A DNA stretch of 64,000 nt from Acidihalobacter yilgarnensis (GTDB taxonomy: Bacteria > Pseudomonadota > Gammaproteobacteria > DSM-5130 > Acidihalobacteraceae), in NCBI RefSeq assembly GCF_001753245.1, contig NZ_CP017415.1, positions 1,578,501 through 1,642,500 on the forward strand, given 5' to 3'. Each line of letters begins with the position of its first letter. The first letter of the stretch is position 1. A model generated the notes under the pieces. The model did not search any database. It was not told where the DNA came from and saw only the letters and a program-made list of their open reading frames with translations. The translations under genes and the position numbers were made by a program. Below, in pieces: positions 37,794 to 47,173 of the stretch.

Positions 37794-38417
37794 TTATCGT
37801 CGGAGCAGGGGCCGCAGTGACGGCCAGACGTTATCGAGCAGTTGCGGCTGGGCAGCGGCGGTCGGGTGGATGCCGTCGGCCTGCATCAGCGCCGGGTCGG
37901 TAGCCACGCCTTTGAGCAGGAACGGTACCAACGGTGTGTGTGTTTGTCGGGCCACGGCCTCATAGACTCGATGGAACATCTGGGTATAGGCCGGGCCATA
38001 ATTGGGTGGCATGCGCACACCGAGCAGGAGCACGCGCGCACCGCCGCGCTGTGCAGTCGCAACCAGTTGTTCGAGTTGCGCGCGGAAGGTCGCGATGGGT
38101 GTGCCGCGAAGACCGTCGTTGCCGCCGAGTTCGATGACGACCAATGATGGGTGGTAGCGTGCCAGCTCGGCGGGTAATCGGGCCAGGCCGCCCGCCGTGG
38201 TATCGCCGCCGATGCTGGCGTTGACGACGCGATCGGGATAGCCTTCCTGGAACAACCGCGCCGCCAGCAGGTGGACCCAACCGGCATCGACCGGTATGCC
38301 GTGAGCGGCGCTCAGGCTGTCGCCGAGGATCAGGATGATGGGTGCCTTGGCCGCTGCAGCGGCGGGGCCGGTGGCGAGCAAGACGATTAACAGGCAGCGG
38401 ATGAGGGTGGCACGCAT
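37794..38417 (-). CDS. tesA: SGNH-family esterase/thioesterase, TesA-like
   Basis: Periplasmic multifunctional lysophospholipase/thioesterase of 207 residues. The signal peptide is IRCLLIVLLATGPAAAAA. The catalytic block I is ILILGDSLSAAHGIPVDAGW, block II has NASIGGDTTAGG, block III is VIELGGNDGLRG, and block V DGIHPTAAAQP carries the Asp and His. I choose ATG 38417 because it gives the complete signal peptide; its start codon overlaps that of the divergent ABC ATPase gene, the same arrangement as tesA-ybbA in E. coli. Confidence 0.92.
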   Translation of the reverse strand: MRATLIRCLLIVLLATGPAAAAAKAPIILILGDSLSAAHGIPVDAGWVHLLAARLFQEGYPDRVVNASIGGDTTAGGLARLPAELARYHPSLVVIELGGNDGLRGTPIATFRAQLEQLVATAQRGGARVLLLGVRMPPNYGPAYTQMFHRVYEAVARQTHTPLVPFLLKGVATDPALMQADGIHPTAAAQPQLLDNVWPSLRPLLRR

Positions 38418-39099
38418 GGTGGAGGATTCTAGCGCGTCGGCCGTGACCGCGGTCGGTCTGTCCAAATCGATTCACGGACCGGACGGGGTGTTGAGCATAC
38501 TCGATGGCGTGGATCTGCGTGTCGAGGCGGGTGAGTCGGTGGCGATCATCGGCGCCTCCGGTTCCGGCAAGTCGACCTTGTTGGGGTTGCTCGCCGGATT
38601 GGATGCGCCGAGTGCGGGTGATGTCTTTCTCGCCGGAGAAGCTCTGGGGCCGCTGGATGAGGACGGGCGTGCCCGTGCCCGCGCGGGCCGGGTTGGCTTT
38701 GTATTCCAGTCTTTCCAGTTGTTGCCGGGGCTCACGGCACTGGAGAATGTGATGTTGCCGCTGGAGCTGCTTGACCGTCCGGCGCGCGGGCCGGCCTTGC
38801 TGGTGCTTGAGCGCGTCGGCTTGGCCGCGCGGGCAGCACATTATCCGCATCAGTTGTCGGGCGGCGAACAACAGCGCGTGGCCATTGCGCGGGCCTTCGT
38901 GACCCGTCCGGCCGTACTGTTCGCCGACGAACCGACCGGTAATCTAGACGAGGCTAGCGGCACGCAGGTGATCGACCTGCTGTTTACCCTCAATGCCGAA
39001 CAGGCAACGGCGCTGGTCTTGGTCACTCACGACGCGGTCCTTGCCGCACGCTGCGCGCGGCGCTACCGGCTGCAGGCCGGACGTCTGGCGCCGTGCTGA
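38416..39099 (+). CDS. ybbA: ABC transporter ATP-binding protein, YbbA-like
   Basis: ATPase of a MacB/LolD-type exporter, 227 residues from ATG 38416. Walker A is [20 protein letters not shown], the signature is [17 protein letters not shown], Walker B is [14 protein letters not shown] and the H-loop is VLVTHD. An alternative in-frame ATG is at 38401. Divergent from tesA with overlapping start codons. The permease gene starts before its stop (overlap of seven bases), so the two subunits are coupled. Confidence 0.92.
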   Translation: MVEDSSASAVTAVGLSKSIHGPDGVLSILDGVDLRVEAGESVAIIGASGSGKSTLLGLLAGLDAPSAGDVFLAGEALGPLDEDGRARARAGRVGFVFQSFQLLPGLTALENVMLPLELLDRPARGPALLVLERVGLAARAAHYPHQLSGGEQQRVAIARAFVTRPAVLFADEPTGNLDEASGTQVIDLLFTLNAEQATALVLVTHDAVLAARCARRYRLQAGRLAPC

Positions 39100-41593
39100 G
39101 CGGGTTGCTGCCGCCGCGTCTGGTCTGGCGCGCGCTGCGCCGGGACCTGCGTGCGGGGGCGCTGCGCGTGATTGTGTTCGCGCTGATCGTGGCGGTCGGC
39201 GCGATCACCGCGGTCGGCGTATTCACCGACCGCGTTTCGCGCGCGATGAGCGACCAGGCCAGCGGCCTGTTGGGAGCGGATTTGGTGCTCGATTCAGCGG
39301 ATGCGATACCCGGTGCGGTACGCGCGCGGGCGCGTAGCCTCAATTTGCAGGGCGTCGATGCGCTGGGTTTTCCCAGCGTGGTACTCAGCGGGGAACACAC
39401 CGTTCTGGTCATGGTTCGGGCGCTTGGCAAGGGTTATCCACTGCTGGGCGAAGCCAAGCTGTCGGATACGCCGTTCGGCACGGAGCGCACGGTCCATGGC
39501 CCGCCGCATACGGGCACCGTCTGGTTGAGTCGAGAGGCGCTTGAACGTCTGGGACTCGCGGTGGGTGAGCGCCTCCAGCTCGGCAATGCGCATTTACGTA
39601 TCGCTGCGGTCGTGCGCGAGGCACCGGGTACGGGTGCAGGATTGTTCGATTTCGCCCCGCGCCTGATCATGTCGCTGTCCGATGTGGCCGCCACTGGCCT
39701 GGTGACCCCGCAAAGTCGCGTGCGTCACGACCTGATGCTGGCAGGTCCCTCGGGGGGATTGATGCCATGCGCCGTTGGCTGGTTACACACGCGCCGGTCG
39801 GTATGCAGGTCGAAGACGTGCGGAGTGGTCGGCCCACGCTGCGCGTGGCGCTGGATCGTGCGCAGCGCTTTCTGTCTCTGGCGGCGCTGGCTGCGGCACT
39901 GCTTGGCGGTGGTGCAATCGCCGTTGCCGCGGCGAGCTTTGCACGTCGGGAGTCGGACCAGAGCGCGTTGATGCGCTGTCTGGGGGCGAGCGGTTCGATG
40001 GTGTTGCGTCTGGCGATCTGGCGGTTACTGGTTGTCGGATTGTTCGGGAGTTTGCTTGGGCTTGCGCTCGGCGCACTGGCGCAATGGGGATTGTCGGCAT
40101 TGCTCGCTGGCTGGTTCGCCACGCGCCTGCCATTACCTGGCTGGGGGCCCTTCGGTGTCGGACTGATCAGTGGATTGGTGTTGTTGCTGGGCTTCGGCCT
40201 GGTGCCGGTGCTGCAGGTTGGGCGTGTGCCGCCGCTACGCGTGTTGCGGCGCGAGTTGAGTTCGATGCCGGCCTCCGCGTGGCTGACCGCAACCGCGGCC
40301 TTGGCGGCGATGGGCGGGTTGCTGCGCTGGCAGACGGGTGATTCGCAATTGTCGCTGTGGGTGATCGGCGGTGGATTGGTGACCGTGGTGGTGCTGTGGA
40401 CCGTCGCGCGTGGATTGATGCTGGGACTTGCGCGCTGGCATCCTGGCGGCACACGTTTCGGCTGGCGTTTTGGGCTGCGTAACCTCGGGCGGCGCGGTCC
40501 CTTGGGCGCGGTGCAGCTCGCGGCGGTGGGTCTGGGTCTGTCGACGCTGCTGCTGCTTGCCTTCGTGCGCGGTGATTTGCTCGATGCCTGGCGGCGAAGC
40601 CTGCCGGCGGATACGCCGAACCAGTTTGCGATCAATATCCAGACCGCACAGCGTGACGGCGTACGCGCACTCTTTGCGGCGCATGGGTTGCCCGCGCCGG
40701 ACTTCTACCCCATGGTTCGGGGGCGGCTCGTTTCGATCAACGGGAAGCCGGTGCGCGCGCGTGATTACGCCGATGGTCAGGCGCGTCGTTTGGTGCGCCG
40801 CGAGTTCAATCTATCGTGGGCCAGTCACTTGCAGAAGGGTAACCAGCTGGTGGCAGGGCACTGGTGGGCGAGCGAAACACCGCGCGGATTTTCGGTGGAT
40901 CAGGGGATCGCGCGGACCCTTGGTATTCATCTGGGAGATCGATTGGGTTTCGAAACGGCGGGTCAGGCATTTTCCGGCAAGGTGGAGAGCCTGCGCAACG
41001 TGCGCTGGGACAGTTTCAGGCCGAATTTCTTCGTGGTGGCCGTGCCCGGCATGCTCGATGGTCTCCCTGTGAATTGGATCACGAGTTTCTATCTGCCGCC
41101 GGGTCATGCGGCCTTCCTGCCTGCGCTGGTGCGGGCTTATCCGGGGGTTACCCTGTTCGATGTCGACCGCCTGCTGGCGCAGGTGCGTTCTATCATCGAA
41201 CGTGGCGTCCGTGCGGTTGAGTATGTGTTTGCCTTTTCGTTGGTGGCCGGGCTGATCGTGCTTTACGCCGCTATCGATGCGGCACAGGCGGCACGACGGC
41301 GCGAACTGGCCGTATTGCGCACACTGGGTGCTTCGCGTCGCCAGCTGCGCCTTGCGCTGGCCGCCGAGTTCGCTGCACTGGGTATACTGGCGGGCGTGAT
41401 TGCCAGCGCCTCGGCCAGCCTGTTGGGATACGTACTGGCCGTCCATATCTTTAATCTCGACTACTCGCCAGATCCACGGTTATGGTTGGTCGGAGTCGCC
41501 AGCGGTACGTTGCTGGTGTTGGCGGTGGGTCTGTGGGGGACGCGCGCCGCCGTGCGCGTGCCGCCACTGGTGGTGCTGCAGTCGCCAGATTGA
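39093..41593 (+). pseudogene. FtsX-family ABC permease, YbbP-like, with one frameshift
   Basis: Permease partner of YbbA, about 833 residues if restored. The first part (from GTG 39093) has an N-terminal membrane helix (LRVIVFALIVAVGAITAVGV) and a periplasmic MacB-like domain. The frame then runs off near 39757 and continues in another frame from about 39758 (MRRWLVTHAPVGMQVEDVRS, then membrane segments such as LAALAAALLGGGAIAVAAA) to 41593. The total length is two more than a multiple of three, consistent with one base missing from the G run at 39752-39757. Adding a G gives a continuous GPSGGIDAMRRWL. Either a sequencing error or a real knock-out. Confidence 0.88.
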
Positions 41594-41626
41594 ATATCAG
41601 TGCAGAGTGCCGGAGTTCACCCTTAG

Positions 41627-43774
41627 ATGAAACAGACCCCAATACCGCAGTCTGATCAGGCGTCGTTGAATGAACAATTGCTCGCTGCCGTGGAGGATGC
41701 GCGTCGCGAGGAAATGACGCGTGCGCTGGCACATCTGGCCGATGCCGGGGAGCGTGAGCGCAAGCGCCCGGATGGGCGTGCCGCGGCCCTGCGCTTGCTG
41801 GAAATGGGTGCCGATATGGATTCGGTGCTGGCTGCAGTGCTGGCTGATCCCAGGTTGCGTGAGCGCCTGTCGCCCGAATTCCTGACGGAAACGTATGGCG
41901 CGCCGATGGCGGCGCTGGTGCGCAATATCCATTGGCTGAATACCTTCAAGGAATGCCGCGAGGAATTCGTGCAACCGCCCGAACAGGCCGAGCATCTGCG
42001 TCGTATGCTTCTGGCGATGGTCGATGACGTGCGTGCGGTGCTGGTCAAACTGGCCTATCGCGTAGAGCGCCTCCAGCTGCTGGCCGAGGAATCCTACGAG
42101 ACGCGGCGCTGCATTGCGCGCGAGACGCTTGATATCTATGCCCCGCTGGCCAACCGCCTGGGTCTGGGTCAGCTCAAGTGGTCGCTGGAGGACTTGGCCT
42201 TCCGCTACCTCGAACCGCAGACCTACAAGCGACTGGCCAAGTCGCTTGAGGAAACCCGTGATTCGCGTGAAGGCTACGTCAGTGGTTTTGTGAACGAGTT
42301 GCAGGGGGCGTTGAAGGCGGAGGACATCGAGGCGGAGGTCTACGGACGGCCTAAGCATATCTATAGTATTTACAATAAAATAAGTCGAAAAAATATTGAT
42401 TTAAATGATCTTTATGATATCCGTGCCGTACGTGTGCTGGTCGACCGCGTGTCCACTTGCTATGCCGTTCTCGGCGTGGTCCATGGCCGTTGGACGCACA
42501 TTCCGAAGGAGTTCGACGACTACATCGCCAATCGTAAGGAAAACGGTTATCAATCGCTGCATACGGCCGTGATCGGGCCGCAAGGCAAGGTTGTCGAGGT
42601 GCAGATTCGTACGCACGAGATGCACGCGCTGGCGGAGCAGGGCGTGGCTGCACATTGGCGCTACAAGGAAGGCGGGCGCCACGACCAGGCACTGGACCGC
42701 GCGGTCAGCTCCCTGCGCAATCTGCTGGATCATCGAGACAATGACGAGGAGTTGCTGGAGAGCTTCCACGCAGAGCTGTTCGGCGACCGCGTCTTCGTGC
42801 TCACGCCACGGGGCGACGTACTCGATTTGCCCAAGGGCTCGACACCGCTCGATTTCGCTTACACCGTACACTCGGAAGTCGGGCATCGCTGCCGAGGTGC
42901 CAAGGTTGACGGACACATCGTGCCCCTGACCTATATCCTTAAATCCGGCGAGCAGGTCGAAATCCTTACCGCGCGCGAGCCGAATCCCAGCCGTGACTGG
43001 TACAACCCGAATACCAACTACCTGTTCAGCGCCCGCTCACGTGCCAAGGTGCGTCACTGGTTCGCGCAGCTTGACCGCGATCAGCATCTGGCCGATGGCC
43101 GGACGCTCCTGGAGCGGGAATCCCATCGTCTGGGTGTCGCCGTGCCCGATCTGGATGTGCTGGTGCGCCGTTTTCACCTGCAGACATCTGACGAGCTGTT
43201 GTTGGCTATAGGACGCGGCGATGTCCGTCCCGGGCAACTCGCCTCAGCGTTGCAGGGGCCAGCCGCACCCGCACAGTTGCCTACCGCTGGTATGCGTAAG
43301 GCGCCTAGCCGGAATGGACAGGCGGACCGCGATGCCATTCGGGTGCAGGGCGTCGGTAACTTGTTGACCCAGTTTGCCCAGTGCTGCAAGCCGGCCCCCG
43401 GCGATCCCGTGGTGGGCTACATCACGAAGGGTGAAGGCGTGGCCATTCATCGCATCGACTGCCCGAATATCCTCAACATGCCGGATGCGCAGCGCAAGCG
43501 CCTGATCGAGGCGGATTGGGGCGATCAGCCGCACAGTTACCCGGTGGATATCCACATCGAGGCCTACGACCGTCAAGGTTTATTGCGTGACATAACCCAC
43601 GCGCTGTCGAACGAAAAGATCAACGTGCTCGCGGCCAATACCCGTACGAATCGAGACGATCAATCGGTCATTATGGATCTTGAGGTGGAGATCGTGGACA
43701 TCACGCAGCTTAGTCGGATACTGGATAAGCTGGCACAGCTGCCGAATGTAATAACCTCAGAGAGAAAGCACTAA
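41627..43774 (+). CDS. relA: (p)ppGpp synthetase RelA
   Basis: Ribosome-associated alarmone synthetase of the stringent response, 715 residues. The N-terminal hydrolase domain is degenerate: the HD and ED metal motifs of SpoT are absent (around VLAAVLADPRLRERLSPEFL). The synthetase domain has RPKHIYSIYNKISRKNIDLN and the RelA-type acidic motif EFDDYIANRKENGYQSLHTA. TGS (VFVLTPRGDVLDLPKGSTPL), a CC/zinc-finger region (FAQCCKPAPGDPVVGYIT) and a C-terminal ACT domain follow. The acidic EFDD and the missing HD argue for RelA rather than SpoT. A 66-bp stretch within the synthetase domain is strikingly AT-rich. Confidence 0.92.
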   Translation: MKQTPIPQSDQASLNEQLLAAVEDARREEMTRALAHLADAGERERKRPDGRAAALRLLEMGADMDSVLAAVLADPRLRERLSPEFLTETYGAPMAALVRNIHWLNTFKECREEFVQPPEQAEHLRRMLLAMVDDVRAVLVKLAYRVERLQLLAEESYETRRCIARETLDIYAPLANRLGLGQLKWSLEDLAFRYLEPQTYKRLAKSLEETRDSREGYVSGFVNELQGALKAEDIEAEVYGRPKHIYSIYNKISRKNIDLNDLYDIRAVRVLVDRVSTCYAVLGVVHGRWTHIPKEFDDYIANRKENGYQSLHTAVIGPQGKVVEVQIRTHEMHALAEQGVAAHWRYKEGGRHDQALDRAVSSLRNLLDHRDNDEELLESFHAELFGDRVFVLTPRGDVLDLPKGSTPLDFAYTVHSEVGHRCRGAKVDGHIVPLTYILKSGEQVEILTAREPNPSRDWYNPNTNYLFSARSRAKVRHWFAQLDRDQHLADGRTLLERESHRLGVAVPDLDVLVRRFHLQTSDELLLAIGRGDVRPGQLASALQGPAAPAQLPTAGMRKAPSRNGQADRDAIRVQGVGNLLTQFAQCCKPAPGDPVVGYITKGEGVAIHRIDCPNILNMPDAQRKRLIEADWGDQPHSYPVDIHIEAYDRQGLLRDITHALSNEKINVLAANTRTNRDDQSVIMDLEVEIVDITQLSRILDKLAQLPNVITSERKH

Positions 43775-43930
43775 TAAATTAATGTCTTATATATTAATCT
43801 TAATGTTGATTGATGATTGTTTTTCTTGGGTGACTCGCCTACCCGGCGCTGATGTGGCGACCGTGTAGATACCGCTCGTTTCACCCGTTCCGAGCGCCTT
43901 CCCGACATTGCGATCCAGCGAGGTAATCCC

Positions 43931-44722
43931 ATGCCTGTAGCCGAACTCGATGATTTGCGTATGCATTACCGCCTGGAGGGGCCAGAAGGCGCGCCCGTGC
44001 TGATACTGTCCAATTCGCTGGGCGCCGCGCTTGAAATGTGGAATCCGCAAATGCCGATCCTTGGCGAGCGCTTCCGTGTGCTGCGTTACGACACCCGTGG
44101 GCATGGACGTAGTGGCATCACACCGGGGGCCTATACGATTGAGCGCCTCGGGCGCGACGTGGTCGAATTGCTTGATGCGCTGGGCATAGCGCGCGCGCAT
44201 TTTTGCGGACTTTCCATGGGCGGCATGACCGGCCTCTGGCTCGGCATTCATGCCGCCGATCGCTTGGGACGCCTGGTGTTGTGCAATACGGCGGCTCGTC
44301 TCGGAACGCCTGCCGATTGGGATGAACGCATCGGCTTGGTGACCGGGGGTGGGATGAACGCCGTGGTCGGTGGGGTGATGGAGCGCTGGTTCACCGCGGA
44401 CTTCAGGGCGCGTGAGCCGGCTGAGTGTACGGCGATTCAAGCCATGCTCAACACGACTTCTCCGGTTGGTTATGTGGCATGCAGCGCAGCCATTCGCGAC
44501 ATGGATTTGAGCGCGGATCTGGGACGGATTCGTGCGCCGACGCTGGTGGTGGCCGGTACGCAGGATGCCGTAACGCCGCCAGAGGGAATGTGTGCGCTGG
44601 CGGCCGCTATTTCAGGTGCGACACTGATACAGCTTGAGGCTGCGCACCTGTCCAATGTCGAGGCCGCGAGCACATTCACGCCGGCCGTCGCGGGTTTTCT
44701 TGAAGCAGGAACGCTCGGATAG
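43931..44722 (+). CDS. Alpha/beta hydrolase, 3-oxoadipate enol-lactonase (PcaD)-like
   Basis: A 263-residue hydrolase. The oxyanion region is LILSNSLGAALEMWNPQMP, the nucleophile elbow HFCGLSMGGMTGLWLG, the acid lies in AGTQDAVTPPEGM and the histidine in LEAAHLSNVEAA. The sequence is typical of PcaD, which opens the enol-lactone in the beta-ketoadipate pathway. No other gene of that pathway is nearby, so the substrate may differ. It is preceded by a 156-base AT-rich gap after relA. Confidence 0.82.
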   Translation: MPVAELDDLRMHYRLEGPEGAPVLILSNSLGAALEMWNPQMPILGERFRVLRYDTRGHGRSGITPGAYTIERLGRDVVELLDALGIARAHFCGLSMGGMTGLWLGIHAADRLGRLVLCNTAARLGTPADWDERIGLVTGGGMNAVVGGVMERWFTADFRAREPAECTAIQAMLNTTSPVGYVACSAAIRDMDLSADLGRIRAPTLVVAGTQDAVTPPEGMCALAAAISGATLIQLEAAHLSNVEAASTFTPAVAGFLEAGTLG

Positions 44723-44785
44723 GCGGCACCTCAGCATGCCTGGTACGCGCTTGTACCCGTTTACGCCATTGGCACCGGCAATCAT

Positions 44786-44813
44786 GGATTCAACCGATAT
44801 ACTCATTGAATCC
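44786..44813. promoter_or_regulatory. Inverted-repeat operator around a -10 element, upstream of cytochrome b561
   Basis: A perfect 8-bp inverted repeat, GGATTCAA (44786-44793) and TTGAATCC (44806-44813), flanks a 12-base spacer that contains TATACT (44798-44803), a good -10 hexamer. A dimeric repressor bound here would cover the promoter. It lies 38 bases before the cytochrome b561 start. Confidence 0.5.
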
Positions 44814-44851
44814 GTAAATCGCGGATCGAGTCACGGACGGGAGGAATGTGA

Positions 44852-45402
44852 ATGTCGATGAAGGATACGAGACGCAGGTTTGGTTGGTTGACTATCACTA
44901 ACCATTGGCTGACGGCCACGTTGGTCGTATTGATGCTGTTCGTTGGCTTTTATATGGCGAATCTGCCGCGCGGGCCGGAAAAACTACAGATGATCGGTGT
45001 GCACAAATCCATCGGCGTCACGGTGTTGGTGCTGGCAATCCTGCGGGTCTTCTGGCGGTCGCGCAATCCGATGCCAGACATGCTCGGCAACCCGCCGGCT
45101 TGGCGCCACCTGCTCGCGCGGAGTGTTCAGTTCACCCTGATCGGTCTCATTGTGTTGATGCCGATCACTGGCTGGATCATGTCCTCGGCGGGCACCCAGT
45201 CTCATTCTTCGGCCTATTCACGTTGCCGGATCTGGTGGGCAAGAGCAAGCCGCTCGGCGGGGCCTTCCATGAAATCCACGAAATCCTGGCCTTCATCATC
45301 ATCGCTCTGCTCGTCGTTCACGTGCTGGCCGCGCTCAAGCACGCCTTTCTGGATCGCGACTCAACTCTGTTGCGCATACTGGGGCGCCCCGGGCGCGACT
45401 GA
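44852..45402 (+). pseudogene. Cytochrome b561 with one frameshift
   Basis: Di-heme inner-membrane cytochrome of the b561 family, about 183 residues if restored. The first frame gives WLTITNHWLTATLVVLMLFV, VHKSIGVTVLVLAILRVFWR and LIVLMPITGWIMSSAG, with heme-ligand histidines in the first two. It is then lost, while the next frame continues with GHPVSFFGLFTLPDLVGKSK, FHEIHEILAFIIIALLVVHV and the end at 45402. The 551-base length and a GGG at 45190-45192 fit one missing G. It may be a sequencing error. It probably passes electrons between quinone and a periplasmic partner. Confidence 0.85.
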
Positions 45403-45464
45403 GTGATACGCCTGTTGCGAATGGGCCGCCCGTGCCGTGCGCCGGCGGCCCATTCGCGGCGGGT

Positions 45465-46049
45465 CTATTCCACGACAATCCGTCCCTTCATGCCGGCCTC
45501 GCGATGGCCGGGCAGCAGGCAGGCGTATTCGAACGAGCCGGGTTTGTCGAAGCGCCAGACCAGGCCGCCGCGCTGGCCGGCGTTCAGGCGGATCATGTTC
45601 GGCGCGGCATGCGACATCTCGGGCATTTTACGCATCATTTCGGCGTGTTGCGCCAATCGGTCTGCGGTGCCGATCACCATTTCGTGCACCATGCGGCCTT
45701 CGTTGCGAGCGAAGAAACGAATCGTCTCGCCCGCCTTGACGCGCAGGTCGGCGGGGGCAAAGCGCATGTCGTCGCTCATGTGGATGTCGATGGTGCGGTC
45801 GACCTTGGCTGGATCGCCCGGCTGCCCAGCCATGCCGCCGTGCATCGCCTGCCCGTCGCCGGTCATACCTTCGTGCATGCTCATGTCTCCGTGCATGTTG
45901 TTCATGTGATCCATGCCGGGCATGCTGTGTCCCGGCATCTGTGCGTCGCCGGACATGGTGCCGGGCATCATCGGCGTCTGCTGCTCGCCGCTCGCCATCG
46001 CGAGGGCCGGCAGTAGGCTGATGAGCGCGATCAGTATGGATTTTTTCAT
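45465..46049 (-). CDS. Periplasmic Met-rich cupredoxin (copper-resistance protein, CopI-like)
   Basis: A 194-residue exported copper protein. The signal peptide is KSILIALISLLPALAMA. A linker rich in Met, His and Gly (about 25-75, for example GHSMPGMDHMNNMHGDMSMH) is a likely copper buffer. The C-terminal cupredoxin domain has ligands His in GRMVHEMVIG, Cys in FEYACLLPGH with the following His, and Met in EAGMKGRIVVE. It is the third gene of the copper cluster, after copA and copB, 48 bases from copB. Its role is probably copper binding or oxidation in the periplasm. Confidence 0.88.
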   Translation of the reverse strand: MKKSILIALISLLPALAMASGEQQTPMMPGTMSGDAQMPGHSMPGMDHMNNMHGDMSMHEGMTGDGQAMHGGMAGQPGDPAKVDRTIDIHMSDDMRFAPADLRVKAGETIRFFARNEGRMVHEMVIGTADRLAQHAEMMRKMPEMSHAAPNMIRLNAGQRGGLVWRFDKPGSFEYACLLPGHREAGMKGRIVVE

Positions 46050-46097
46050 CTCGTGTCTCCTTGACCGGGTTTCGGGGCGAAATCTTTGGTGGACGGT

Positions 46098-47144
46098 TCA
46101 GAACCAAAAATGGAGGCCGGCAACCCAGCGCGTCGTGCGCGCAGGTTCTCCGGCGGCTCGGGCGAGGTCGGCTGTTTCGCCGAATTTTCCGGCCCACTCG
46201 ACGCCGACGTAGGGCGCGAACTGGCGGCCGAACTCATGCCGCAGGCGCAGGCCGGCACTGACATCTGACAGACCGCTGCCGATGTTTCTGGCCGCGTCGC
46301 GCTTGCCGTACAGATTGGCTTCGATACGTGGTTGCAGGATCAGCCGTTGGGTGATCCGCAGGTCGTATTCGGTCGCGGCGTGCAGCGCGGTGCGACTCTG
46401 GCTGCCGACGTAGGCGGTGACATCGGTCTCGAACCAGTAGGGCGCGAGCCCCTCGAAGCCGAAGGCCAGCCAGGTGCGCGAGGGATCGACGCCGTTGTCA
46501 TGGCGCACACCAAGCTGACCGTTCCAGAAAGTGGATAGCGCGTGGCTCCAGAAGGCCTGGGTGGTGGCCTCCTGCAGCTTGCCCTGCGCGACATGGCCCT
46601 CGGCCTTGATCACCAGGCGGTCGAAGTCGCGGCCGATCCAGGCCTGGGCATCGTAGGCGGTGGCGTTGCCGTGAGACGTAAAGACGCGTTCCAGCCGGTC
46701 GACGCGTACGGCGTGAAACAGCTTTTCGTCCGCAAGGTGCAGGCGCTGGCCGTCGGGCAGTGAGTAGGCACCGGAGGTGAGGGTGTAGCCATCGGCGTAG
46801 GCGTGTGGGTCGCGCGCGTCGGCTGGGGCGCTGCCGCCCTGCATGGACATGCCCTCGTGGTTCATCGCACCACTGCCCTGGGCCGCACCGACCGGGGTTC
46901 CGTGATTCATGTTCGCGTGATTCATGGTCGAAGGGTCTATGCTCGCAGAGCCCATATTTCCGTGATGCGGAGCGTCGCCGCTTCCCGTGTCCGGAACGGA
47001 CGTTGCGCTGCCGTGCATCATGGCGTCGTGCTGCATCGGCGGTGCGGCGATGTTTGCTGCAGGCGAGGTATCGGCTTGCGCCGTGGCGCTGGCGAGCAGC
47101 GCGGTGATCGCGAGTCTCAGGATCGGCGTGCGGGGCAATTTCAT
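46098..47144 (-). CDS. copB: Copper resistance protein B, outer membrane
   Basis: Outer-membrane copper-binding protein of 348 residues. After a signal peptide (LRLAITALLASATAQA) comes a Met/His-rich segment (about 35-110, with repeats such as NHANMNHG) and then the CopB beta-barrel domain from LADEKLFHAVRVDRLERVF to the terminal aromatic WVAGLHFWF, typical of outer-membrane insertion. I choose ATG 47144 because GAGAGGAG sits at the proper distance; an ATG two codons earlier abuts it. It is 29 bases after copA. Confidence 0.9.
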   Translation of the reverse strand: MKLPRTPILRLAITALLASATAQADTSPAANIAAPPMQHDAMMHGSATSVPDTGSGDAPHHGNMGSASIDPSTMNHANMNHGTPVGAAQGSGAMNHEGMSMQGGSAPADARDPHAYADGYTLTSGAYSLPDGQRLHLADEKLFHAVRVDRLERVFTSHGNATAYDAQAWIGRDFDRLVIKAEGHVAQGKLQEATTQAFWSHALSTFWNGQLGVRHDNGVDPSRTWLAFGFEGLAPYWFETDVTAYVGSQSRTALHAATEYDLRITQRLILQPRIEANLYGKRDAARNIGSGLSDVSAGLRLRHEFGRQFAPYVGVEWAGKFGETADLARAAGEPARTTRWVAGLHFWF

Positions 47145-47173
47145 CGTCATTCTCCTCTCGGCGGCGCCCGCGT

